This document shows, piece after piece, positions 35,904-43,987 of a stretch of DNA of 64,000 bases. The stretch lies in NCBI RefSeq assembly GCF_010730055.1, contig NZ_AP022575.1:2356001-2420000 (forward strand). Reading direction: 5' to 3'. The translations under genes and the position numbers were made by a program. Below the pieces are notes generated by a model. That model saw only the letters and a list, made by a program, of their open reading frames with translations. It did not search any database and was not told the DNA's origin. The stretch's first letter is position 1. Each line of letters opens with the position of its first letter. The DNA comes from Mycobacterium shinjukuense. Its GTDB lineage: Bacteria; Actinomycetota; Actinomycetes; Mycobacteriales; Mycobacteriaceae.

Positions 35904-36115
35904 GAAACGTTCCACGAAACCCCGGTGGTGAAGAGTTCGTCGTCATCCACCGCGGTCATCGCCACACCCGAGAATCGACCCTTCAGCGCGTGCGGCCCCG
36001 TCGCTGCCACCAGCCGGGCCACGGTGCGGCCGTGTTTGGTGATCTCGATCTCCTCGCCCTGGGCCACTTCATCAAGCAAGGAGAGGATCTTCGCCTTCAC
36101 CTCCGTAGCGGTCAT
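35900..36115 (-). CDS. vapB22: VapB22 antitoxin (Phd/YefM-like)
   Basis: 71-aa antitoxin beginning MTATEVKAKILSLLDEVAQG and containing EIEITKHGRTVARLV, the Phd/YefM fold. The ATG at 36115 matches the annotated Rv2830c start; an ATG four codons upstream is possible. It shares a 46-bp divergent promoter region with echA16. Confidence 0.9.
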   Translation of the reverse strand: MTATEVKAKILSLLDEVAQGEEIEITKHGRTVARLVAATGPHALKGRFSGVAMTAVDDDELFTTGVSWNVS

Positions 36116-36161
36116 TTTTCTGGTCATCAGGACAGTCTACCGGTCCTGTTACGGTGATCGA

Positions 36162-36911
36162 ATGACCGACGACATCCTGCTGATCGACACCGACGAACGG
36201 GTGCGAACCCTCACCCTCAACCGGCCGCAGTCCCGCAACGCGCTCTCGGCGGCGCTACGGGATCGGTTTTTCGCGGCGTTGGCCGACGCCGAGGCCGACG
36301 ACGACATCGACGTCGTCATCCTCACCGGCGCCGATCCGGTGTTCTGCGCCGGACTGGACCTCAAGGAGCTGGCCGGGCAGACCGCGCTGCCGGACATCTC
36401 ACCGCGGTGGCCGGCCATGACCAAGCCGGTGATCGGCGCGATCAACGGCGCCGCGGTCACCGGCGGGCTGGAGCTGGCGCTGTACTGCGACATCCTGATC
36501 GCCTCCGAGCACGCCCGCTTCGCCGACACCCACGCCCGGGTGGGCCTGCTGCCCACCTGGGGACTCAGCGTGCGCTTGCCGCAAAAGGTCGGCATCGGCC
36601 TGGCCCGGCGGATGAGCCTGACCGGCGACTACCTGTCCGCGACCGACGCGTTGCGGGCCGGCCTGGTCACCGAGGTGGTGGCCCACGACCAGCTGCTGCC
36701 CACCGCCCGCCGGGTGGCGGCGTCGATCGTCGGCAACAACCAGAACGCGGTGCGGGCATTGCTGGCGTCCTACCACCGCATCGACGAGTCTCAGACCGCC
36801 GCCGGGCTGTGGCTGGAAGCCTGCGCGGCCAAGCAATTTCGCACTAGCGGCGATACCATCGCCGCCAACCGCGAGGCCGTGCTGCAGCGCGGCCGCTCCC
36901 AAATCCGTTAG
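36162..36911 (+). CDS. echA16: enoyl-CoA hydratase/isomerase family protein EchA16
   Basis: 249-aa crotonase-fold protein, length as for Rv2831. The oxyanion-hole segments FCAGLDLKEL and AINGAAVTGGLELAL are present. Likely acts on acyl-CoA in fatty-acid or sterol side-chain degradation; the exact substrate is not shown. Start ATG 36162, followed by LLIDTDERVRTLTLNRPQSR N, a normal crotonase beginning. It converges on ugpC with a 13-bp gap. Confidence 0.9.
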   Translation: MTDDILLIDTDERVRTLTLNRPQSRNALSAALRDRFFAALADAEADDDIDVVILTGADPVFCAGLDLKELAGQTALPDISPRWPAMTKPVIGAINGAAVTGGLELALYCDILIASEHARFADTHARVGLLPTWGLSVRLPQKVGIGLARRMSLTGDYLSATDALRAGLVTEVVAHDQLLPTARRVAASIVGNNQNAVRALLASYHRIDESQTAAGLWLEACAAKQFRTSGDTIAANREAVLQRGRSQIR

Positions 36912-36924
36912 CGCCAAAAGTCCT

Positions 36925-38007
36925 TCAGCGAAGCCGGGTCTCGGTGCGGCTGTCGAAAAGGCGCACCTCCTGCGAGTGCGGCACGATCGCCAACGACTCA
37001 CCCACCCGCACCGCGGTGCGCCGGTCGGTGCGGAACACGATGCGCGGCGCGCGTGACGACCAGCCCCGCTGGTCGACCGGCGTTGCGTAGACGAAGGATT
37101 CGAAGCCGAGCTCCTCGACCAACTCGACGTGCACGGTCAACGATCCCGGGGTGCCGATCGATGCCACGTCCCAGGACTCCGGCCGCACGCCGACCAGCAC
37201 CCGGTCGGCCGCCGGGTCCGGAACCGGTATCGCCAAATCCGGTGCCTGCACCACTCCGTAGCTGACAGCGGCATCGATGAGGTTCATCGCCGGCGCCCCG
37301 ATGAACGTGGCGACAAACGTGTTGACCGGGTCGTCATACAGCGCCCTCGGCGTGTCAACCTGTTGCAGCACACCGTCTTTGAGCACCGCCACCCGGTCGC
37401 CCATCGTCATCGCCTCCACCTGATCGTGGGTGACGTAGACGGTGGTGGTGCCCAACCGACGCTGCAATCCGGAGATCTGCGAGCGGGTGCTCACCCGCAG
37501 CTTGGCGTCCAGATTCGACAGCGGCTCGTCCATGCAGAACACCCGGGGCCGGCGCACGATCGCCCGGCCCATCGCCACCCGCTGCCGCTGCCCGCCGGAG
37601 AGCTTGGCGGGCTTGCGGTCCAGCAGATCCGTCAGCTCCAGCATGTCGGCGACTTCCAGCACGCGCCGGCGGGTGTCCGCGCGCGACATCCCGGCGTTTC
37701 GCAGCGCGAACCCCATGTTGGCGGCCACCGTCATGTTCGGGTACAGCGCGTAGTTCTGGAACACCATCGCCACGTCACGCTCGCGCGGCGGCAGATGCGT
37801 CACATCCACGTCGCCGATGGTGATGCGCCCGCTCTCCACCGATTCCAGCCCGGCCAGCACGCGCAGCATGGTGGACTTGCCGCAACCGGAAGGGCCGACG
37901 AGGACCAGGAATTCGCCGTCGGCGATCTCCAGGTCCAAGTTGTCGACGGCCGGCGCGTCGGCACCGGGATAGCGATGGGTGACCGCAAGGTACTGAACGT
38001 TAGCCAT
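36925..38007 (-). CDS. ugpC: ABC transporter ATPase UgpC
   Basis: 360-aa ATPase of the Ugp importer (glycerophosphodiesters such as glycerophosphocholine in M. tuberculosis). Walker A GPSGCGKST, signature LSGGQRQRVAMGRA, Walker B VFCMDEPLSNLD and a C-terminal TOBE-like regulatory domain are visible. It overlaps ugpB by eight bases and is the last gene of ugpA-E-B-C on the minus strand. Confidence 0.94.
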   Translation of the reverse strand: MANVQYLAVTHRYPGADAPAVDNLDLEIADGEFLVLVGPSGCGKSTMLRVLAGLESVESGRITIGDVDVTHLPPRERDVAMVFQNYALYPNMTVAANMGFALRNAGMSRADTRRRVLEVADMLELTDLLDRKPAKLSGGQRQRVAMGRAIVRRPRVFCMDEPLSNLDAKLRVSTRSQISGLQRRLGTTTVYVTHDQVEAMTMGDRVAVLKDGVLQQVDTPRALYDDPVNTFVATFIGAPAMNLIDAAVSYGVVQAPDLAIPVPDPAADRVLVGVRPESWDVASIGTPGSLTVHVELVEELGFESFVYATPVDQRGWSSRAPRIVFRTDRRTAVRVGESLAIVPHSQEVRLFDSRTETRLR

Positions 38008-39313
38008 GACCGGGCAGCTTCCGTTTGATCTGACGGTCGAGGATGACCTGCAACTGCTTGTGGACGTTCGTGAACGTCTTGGTCACGTCGGCTCCCCGCA
38101 GTCCGATCGATTCCAGGCCGGCGGAGATGATCCGATCACCGCCGGGCAGGAATACCCGCGCGTAGTCCTGCGGTCGGGTGTGGGGCAGCTGGTCGAGCGC
38201 CACCTTGGCGCGCGGATTGTCGGCCAGGTAGTGCCGTTCGCTGGGGTCGTCGACGGCGGACTTGCGCACCGGCAGATAGCCGGTTTGCTGGCTGAAGTAG
38301 GCGGTGTTCCTCGGGTTGGTGACGAACTCGATGAACTTGAGCGCGTTGCGCTTTCGCTCCTCGGAGAGCCTGCTGGGAATCGCCAGCCCGGCCCCACCGG
38401 TGGGGCACGCGGGCGCCCCGTTCGGACCGGTGGGCAGCGGCGCCGCCCCGACGTCGAATCGGGCGGACGTGGTAATGCCGGCCAGGGAGCCGGTCGATGC
38501 CACCGCGGAGGCCAGGATGCCTGTGGCGAACTCGTTGGCGACATCGTTGGCGACCGCGGCGTACCCCTTGCGGTGGATGGAGTCGCGGTAGAAGTTGCCG
38601 GCCGCGATGGTGGCCGGGTCGGTGAACGCCAAGGTCCACTCGTCCGAGTAGGCGCCGCCGAATGCCCAGTCGGGCCCTTGGAACGTCCAGGAGATCAGGG
38701 TGGCATTGGCCCAGCCGTGCGCCCACCTCCCGGCGCCGACGACGCGCTGCAGCCGCGGACCCCACTCGTCGAACTCTTGCCAGGATCGCGGTCCGCGGTC
38801 GGGCAGGCCGGCCTGTTCCCAGACCGCCTTGTTGTAGTAGAACAGCGGCGTCGAGCGGGCATACGGCAAAGCGTAATGTCGGCCGTCGAACTCGTAGTCG
38901 GCCAACAGCGAGTCGACGTAATCCGCTGTGTCCACGCCGACCTGGCCGAACAGGTCTTCAAGGGGGGTGAGGACACCGCTGAGGGCGAAATGGAACCACC
39001 AAATGTCGTCCAGCACAACGACGTCGGGCACGTCGGCGCCGATGAGCGCCGCGTTGAACTTCTGCGCCACCTCGTCGTAGTCCATCCCCGCGTCGATCAG
39101 CCGTACCGGCAGGTCGGGGAACTGGCTGCCGAAACGGCTGATCAGCTCGCGTTCCACCGTGGTGGACTGGCCGGGATGGTTGGACCAGAACGTCATCGGC
39201 CCCGACCCCGACTTCACAGCCACGCTGCCGCCCATCCCGGCACAGCCGGCCGCCACCCCGGCCGTCGCCGCGCCCACCAGGGACAGGAATTTCCGACGGT
39301 TCAACGGCTCCAT
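38000..39313 (-). CDS. ugpB: glycerophosphodiester-binding lipoprotein UgpB
   Basis: 437-aa periplasmic binding protein anchored by lipid. The N-terminus MEPLNRRKFLSLVGAATAG has a twin-arginine-like motif and ends VAAGC, so Tat export followed by lipidation is likely. The mature part is a family 1 extracellular solute-binding protein (AQKFNAALIGADVPDVVVLD). ATG 39313 is used; the frame continues upstream over ugpE and is rejected. Confidence 0.93.
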   Translation of the reverse strand: MEPLNRRKFLSLVGAATAGVAAGCAGMGGSVAVKSGSGPMTFWSNHPGQSTTVERELISRFGSQFPDLPVRLIDAGMDYDEVAQKFNAALIGADVPDVVVLDDIWWFHFALSGVLTPLEDLFGQVGVDTADYVDSLLADYEFDGRHYALPYARSTPLFYYNKAVWEQAGLPDRGPRSWQEFDEWGPRLQRVVGAGRWAHGWANATLISWTFQGPDWAFGGAYSDEWTLAFTDPATIAAGNFYRDSIHRKGYAAVANDVANEFATGILASAVASTGSLAGITTSARFDVGAAPLPTGPNGAPACPTGGAGLAIPSRLSEERKRNALKFIEFVTNPRNTAYFSQQTGYLPVRKSAVDDPSERHYLADNPRAKVALDQLPHTRPQDYARVFLPGGDRIISAGLESIGLRGADVTKTFTNVHKQLQVILDRQIKRKLPGHG

Positions 39314-39315
39314 GC

Positions 39316-40143
39316 CTATCCCTTGACCGCGCCCGAGGTGAGGCCCTTGATCATCTGCCGCTGCAAGACGATGAAGATCACCAGGATGGGCAGCATCGCC
39401 AACAGCGTCACCGCCATCACCGGCCCCCAGTTCGTCACACCCTCGGCCTGCTGCAGAAAGGTCAGACCTATCGGCAGCGGCGCCACCGATTCGTCGTCGG
39501 ACATCAAGAACGGCCACAGGTATTCGTTCCATTCGTTGACGACGGTGATGATGCCGAAGGCCACCATGGTGGGCCGCGACATCGGCAACACCACCCGCAG
39601 CAGCAGTTGCCACCAGCGCGCGCCATCCATCCGGGCCGCCTCGATGATCTCGGCGGGCAGCGACAGAAAGTGGTTGCGCATCAAGAAGGTTCCGAACGCC
39701 ACCCCAGCAAGGGGCAAGATGATGCCGGCAAAGGTGTTGCGCAGACCCAGGTGTGAGATCAACGCGTAATTGGAAATCACGGTGATCTGGTTGGGCACCA
39801 TCAACGCGGCGATGATCACCACAAACACCGCCGTGCGGCCCGGGAACCGGACAAACACCAAGCCGAAGGCGCTGAGCACCCCCAGAGCAAACTTCACCAC
39901 GGCCAGCACGGACGTGATGATCAGCGAGTTGCGCAGAAACGTCCAGAACGGAATCTGCCCGGTGGCCGTGCGGTAGTTCTGCGGGTACCAGCGCGGCGGC
40001 CACCAACTGGTGGGCTGCGCATAGATGTCGGGCTGATCCTTGAACGAGGTGAAGAACACGAACAGCAACGGCCCGGCGACCAGCGCGACCACCACCACCA
40101 TCGCGGCGTAGCCAACCGTGCTACGGAGCCGATCCGTCGTCAC
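39316..40143 (-). CDS. ugpE: ABC transporter permease UgpE
   Basis: 275-aa inner-membrane permease from GTG 40143. Six hydrophobic segments and the EAA cytoplasmic loop (PAEIIEAARMDGARWWQLLL) that contacts UgpC are seen. Its start touches the ugpA stop; it ends two bases before the ugpB start. Confidence 0.93.
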   Translation of the reverse strand: MTTDRLRSTVGYAAMVVVVALVAGPLLFVFFTSFKDQPDIYAQPTSWWPPRWYPQNYRTATGQIPFWTFLRNSLIITSVLAVVKFALGVLSAFGLVFVRFPGRTAVFVVIIAALMVPNQITVISNYALISHLGLRNTFAGIILPLAGVAFGTFLMRNHFLSLPAEIIEAARMDGARWWQLLLRVVLPMSRPTMVAFGIITVVNEWNEYLWPFLMSDDESVAPLPIGLTFLQQAEGVTNWGPVMAVTLLAMLPILVIFIVLQRQMIKGLTSGAVKG

Positions 40144-41051
40144 TACCGTTGCTCCCGATCCATCACCCGCACCTGGTAATACGTCACCGCGAGCAGCACC
40201 AGGAACATGATCGTGGCCACCGTAGCGCCATAGCCGGCCCGAAAATTGCGGAAGGTCTCCACATACACCTGGTACACCATGGTGGTGGTGCCGGTGCCCT
40301 CCGGCCCGCCCCGGGTCATCACGTTGATCACGTCGAACACCTGCAGCGAGTTGATCAGCACGGTGATCGACAAGAAGAAGGTGGTGGGCCGCAGCTGGGG
40401 CAACAGCACTCGACGGAACACGGCCCAGCGGCTGGCGCCGTCGATTTCGGCCGCCTCCAATAGGTCTCGGCGCACGCCCTGCAGCGCGGCGAGGTAGATG
40501 ACGAAGGTATAGCCGAGGTTCTTCCAGATGTAGGTGATGGTCACCATGACCATCGCCCAACGGGCATCCTGGTAGAAGTCGGGCACCCCGACCCCGATGC
40601 GGCGCAACAGGTCTTGAATCAGACCGAAATGCGGGTCGAAGACGAACTGGGCCGCCAGGCCGACGGCGGCCCCGGAGATCACGAACGGCGCGAAAACAGT
40701 GGAACGCACCAGGTTTCGTCCGCGCAACGGTCGAACGAGCAGCATGGCCAGCGCCAACCCCAGCACCATCGAGCCGACCACCGCGGCACCGGTGAAAACC
40801 GCCGTGTTGGACACGATCTGCCGGGTATCCGACCGGGTGAACCACTCGGTGTAGTTGGAGAACCCCACGAAGTGGGCCGTGGGGTCGGAGATGTTCCAGT
40901 CGAAGAACGACAGCCGGATGTTGTCGGCCAGCGGGCGATAGATGAACACCAGCAACAACGCCACATTGGGGCCCACCAGGCCGACGAACAGCGCGTAATC
41001 GCGCACCCGGTGCCGCGAGGGCCGGTGCGGTGCGGGCCGCGTCGTCGTCAC
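40143..41051 (-). CDS. ugpA: ABC transporter permease UgpA
   Basis: 302-aa permease with six predicted membrane segments beginning RDYALFVGLVGPNVALLLVF and an EAA loop LLEAAEIDGASRWAVFRRVL. First gene of the ugpA-E-B-C operon. With UgpE it forms the channel for substrate delivered by UgpB. Confidence 0.93.
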   Translation of the reverse strand: MTTTRPAPHRPSRHRVRDYALFVGLVGPNVALLLVFIYRPLADNIRLSFFDWNISDPTAHFVGFSNYTEWFTRSDTRQIVSNTAVFTGAAVVGSMVLGLALAMLLVRPLRGRNLVRSTVFAPFVISGAAVGLAAQFVFDPHFGLIQDLLRRIGVGVPDFYQDARWAMVMVTITYIWKNLGYTFVIYLAALQGVRRDLLEAAEIDGASRWAVFRRVLLPQLRPTTFFLSITVLINSLQVFDVINVMTRGGPEGTGTTTMVYQVYVETFRNFRAGYGATVATIMFLVLLAVTYYQVRVMDREQR

Positions 41052-41094
41052 CGGCGCAGTGTAGCTCCGGTTTTCCGACGAAATCGCCGTCGCG

Positions 41095-42429
41095 TCACGC
41101 CGTCCCGATCACCGCCCACCGTCCGGACAGCGTCCGCCAGCCGACGAACAGCAACCGCAGCGCGACAAACGTGCTCAGTCCCGACCAGATGCCCGCCAGC
41201 CCCCAGCCGAACGCCAGCGACAGCCAGATCAGCGGCAAGAATCCGATCAGGGCGCTGACCACGGTGGCGGTGCGCATGAACGCGGCGTCGCCCGCGCCCA
41301 GCAGCACCCCGTCGAGCGCAAACACGATCCCGGCCGCCGGCAACTGGGCCACCAGAAACCACCACGGCACATCGATGGCGGCCAGCACGCTTCGATCATC
41401 GGTGAACAGGCGAGGCACCACCGAAGCGCCGACCCCCAGCCCGGCGGCCAGCATCCCCGCCGCCAGCCCGGAAAACACCGTCACCCGCCGCGCGACCCAC
41501 TTCGCGTGCCGCACGTCACCGGCGCCCAGCGCGGCACCGACCAGCGACTGCGCCGCGATGGCCAGCGAGTCAAGCGTCAGGGCGAGACAGCCCCACAGCT
41601 GAACCACGACCTGGTGGGCCGCCAGCGCGGCCGCCCCGAACCGGGCGGCCACCGCCGCGGCCGAGACATAGCAGACCTGGAAGGACAGCGTCCGCACGAT
41701 CAGGTCACGGGCCATCACCAGCTGGTCGGCCAGCACGGCGCGGTCGAGCCGCAGCGGCGTCCGCTCGGCCACCAGCGCGCCGCCGAACAGCAACGCCGCC
41801 AGCCACTGACCGACCAGATTGGCCACCGCCGAGCCGGCCAACCCCAGGCGCGGCAAGCCCAGCCAGCCGTAGACCAGCGAGGGACACAGCAGCGCCGACA
41901 ACCCGAAGCCGGCAACCACGAAACGCAGCGGCCGCACGGTGTCCTGCACCCCACGCATCCAGCCGTTCCCGGCCAGCGAAACCAGGATCGCCGGGGTGCC
42001 CAGAATCGCGATCCGCAGCCACGGCAAGGCCGCCGCCGTGATGTCACGACCGGACGCGATGACCGCCACCAGCGGCGTCGCGGAAGCCTCCACCACCACG
42101 ATCACGAGGCCACCCAGACCCAACGCCAGCCAACTGGCCTGCACCCCTTCGGTGACCGCCGCCGCCCGGTCGCCGGCCCCGAAGTGGCGCGCCGCGCGCG
42201 CCGTCGTGCCGTAGGCCAGGAACGTCGCTTGCGAACCGACCAGGCCCAGCACCAGGCCGCCGATGGCCAGACCCGCCAACGACACCGCCCCAAGCCGGCC
42301 GACCACGGCGGTGTCGAACAACAAGTACACCGGCTCGGCGACCAGCGCACCCAACGCGGGCAGCGCCAGCGACGCGATCTGCCGGCCACCGGCGGCGGGT
42401 CGGCCCGCGTCAGGCCCCGCGTCGCTCAA
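41095..42429 (-). CDS. dinF: MATE-family efflux protein DinF
   Basis: 444-aa multidrug and toxic compound extrusion (MATE) type transporter with about twelve hydrophobic segments; opens IASLALPALGALVAEPVYLL FDTAVVGRLG, the standard MATE start. Corresponds to Rv2836c. Substrate unknown. It begins six bases after the cnpB stop, so it is co-transcribed with the rbfA-cnpB unit. Confidence 0.92.
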   Translation of the reverse strand: MSDAGPDAGRPAAGGRQIASLALPALGALVAEPVYLLFDTAVVGRLGAVSLAGLAIGGLVLGLVGSQATFLAYGTTARAARHFGAGDRAAAVTEGVQASWLALGLGGLVIVVVEASATPLVAVIASGRDITAAALPWLRIAILGTPAILVSLAGNGWMRGVQDTVRPLRFVVAGFGLSALLCPSLVYGWLGLPRLGLAGSAVANLVGQWLAALLFGGALVAERTPLRLDRAVLADQLVMARDLIVRTLSFQVCYVSAAAVAARFGAAALAAHQVVVQLWGCLALTLDSLAIAAQSLVGAALGAGDVRHAKWVARRVTVFSGLAAGMLAAGLGVGASVVPRLFTDDRSVLAAIDVPWWFLVAQLPAAGIVFALDGVLLGAGDAAFMRTATVVSALIGFLPLIWLSLAFGWGLAGIWSGLSTFVALRLLFVGWRTLSGRWAVIGTA

Positions 42430-42435
42430 CGGCGA

Positions 42436-43449
42436 TCAACCCAATGCCGCGCGCAGCGCCGCCACGGCGGAGTCGATCGAACCGGTGGTGGTGTATCCCG
42501 CCGCCAGGCGGTGCCCGCCCCCGCCGAACCCGGCCGCGACCGCCGCCACATCCACGTCGGCCTTGGCCCGCATCGACACCGACCACAGCCGCGGCTCGAC
42601 CTCCTTGAACACCGCCGCCACCTCGGCCTGCTGCGTGGTCCGCACGATATCGACGATGCTTTCGACCTCCTCGGAGCGGGACCGGACCCAGTCCCGGTTG
42701 TCCACGACCACGTAGACCAGACCGCGGCCGCCGACCGCCTCGGGCACCAATCGCGCCGAACCCAACACCCGCGACAGCATCGGCAGCCACGCAAACGGGT
42801 GGGTATCCATCAAAATCCTGCTGACGGCGGCATTGTCCACACCGATCTCGACCAGCCGCGCGGCCAGCCGATACCCCCGCGCGCTGGCCCAGCGGAAGGA
42901 TCCCGTGTCGGTGGTCAACCCGGCGTAGATGCAGTGCGCCACGTCGGTGTCGATCGGTTTCCCCCACGCGTCGAGGATGTCGGCGACCATCATCGTGGTG
43001 GAATCCGCCGACAGGTCGATGAAATTCGCCGAGCCGAACAGCTCGTTGGAGGCGTGATGGTCGATCACCAGCACCTGCCGGCCCGAGCCGGCCAGGTCGC
43101 TCAGGCCGCCGAGCCGGTTGAGACTCGGAACATCAACGGTCACAACCAGATCCACATCGCGGCGGATCTCCTCGGGGCCGACCAACAGGTGGCAGCCCGG
43201 CAGCGATTGCAGCGACTCCGGCAGGGTCGCCGGCTCGGCGAAGCTGACCTCGACCCGCTTGCCACACCCGTCCAGCACCAAAGCCAGCGCCAACCCGGCG
43301 CCAACGGTGTCGGCGTCGGGACGGACATGGCAGACCACCGCGATCGACGTCGAGGCCGACAACAGCTCGGCGGCGCCGACGGCGTCCACGCGGGATCCCG
43401 CGAGGCGCCGGCTACCGGCCAGCTCAGCCTTCGGATCGATCGCCGTCAC
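42436..43449 (-). CDS. cnpB: DHH-family phosphoesterase CnpB (c-di-AMP phosphodiesterase / nanoRNase)
   Basis: 337-aa DHH-DHHA1 phosphoesterase corresponding to Rv2837c, which degrades c-di-AMP, short RNAs and pAp. Metal motifs: VVCHVRPDADTVGAG, TVDVPS, VIDHHAS, and the DHHA1 block FGGGGHRLAAG. The GTG at 43449 aligns with the Rv2837c start (336 aa) and overlaps the end of rbfA by 26 bases. A longer frame inside rbfA is rejected. Confidence 0.92.
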   Translation of the reverse strand: MTAIDPKAELAGSRRLAGSRVDAVGAAELLSASTSIAVVCHVRPDADTVGAGLALALVLDGCGKRVEVSFAEPATLPESLQSLPGCHLLVGPEEIRRDVDLVVTVDVPSLNRLGGLSDLAGSGRQVLVIDHHASNELFGSANFIDLSADSTTMMVADILDAWGKPIDTDVAHCIYAGLTTDTGSFRWASARGYRLAARLVEIGVDNAAVSRILMDTHPFAWLPMLSRVLGSARLVPEAVGGRGLVYVVVDNRDWVRSRSEEVESIVDIVRTTQQAEVAAVFKEVEPRLWSVSMRAKADVDVAAVAAGFGGGGHRLAAGYTTTGSIDSAVAALRAALG

Positions 43450-43975
43450 CGGTGTCCTTAACTGCCCGGCCGGCATCGTCACCGGGTTCCCCGGCCGATT
43501 GCCCGTCTCCTCCTCGGGCCGCTTCACGGCCCGCATCGTCGCCGGGCCAGCTCACCCGATAGGGATCGGCCTCCCCCGCCGGCTTGGCGCCCACCCGAAC
43601 CCGGGCCAGATCGGCGTCCGCGGCGCGCGCGCGGGCCAGCAACTCCTCCATCCGGTGCACGCTGTCGGACGTGGTGTCGCGGGCGAACGTCAGGGTGGGC
43701 GTGAAGCGCACCCCGGTGCCCGCCCCGACCTTGGTGCGCAGCACGCCCTTGGCCCGTTCCAGCGCGGCCGCGGCGCCGGCGTAGTCGGGCTCGTCGTCCA
43801 GCGTGCGACCCATCACCGTGTAGTACACCGTCGCATCGTGCAGGTCGGCGGTCACCTTGGCCTCGGTGACGGTCACCCCGGCCAGCCCGGGATCCTTGAT
43901 CTCGTACTCGATCGCCGAGGCGACGATGGTGCAGATCCGCTTGGCCAGCCGCCGCGCCCGGGCGGGGTCAGCCAT
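43424..43975 (-). CDS. rbfA: 30S ribosome-binding factor RbfA
   Basis: 183-aa ribosome maturation factor. RARRLAKRICTIVASAIEYE IKDPGLAGVTVTEAKV is the RbfA KH-like core; the C-terminal ~60 residues are a charged Asp/Gly-rich tail typical of mycobacteria. Twelve bases downstream of infB, in the conserved nusA-infB-rbfA order. Confidence 0.93.
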   Translation of the reverse strand: MADPARARRLAKRICTIVASAIEYEIKDPGLAGVTVTEAKVTADLHDATVYYTVMGRTLDDEPDYAGAAAALERAKGVLRTKVGAGTGVRFTPTLTFARDTTSDSVHRMEELLARARAADADLARVRVGAKPAGEADPYRVSWPGDDAGREAARGGDGQSAGEPGDDAGRAVKDTGDGDRSEG

Positions 43976-43987
43976 GACCGCGCCCCA

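Noticed and set aside
41506..43461. Long plus-strand frame of 651 aa across dinF and cnpB
   Set aside because: It is antisense to two clear genes and its composition (Arg/Gln/His/Gly) is that of a high-GC shadow frame.
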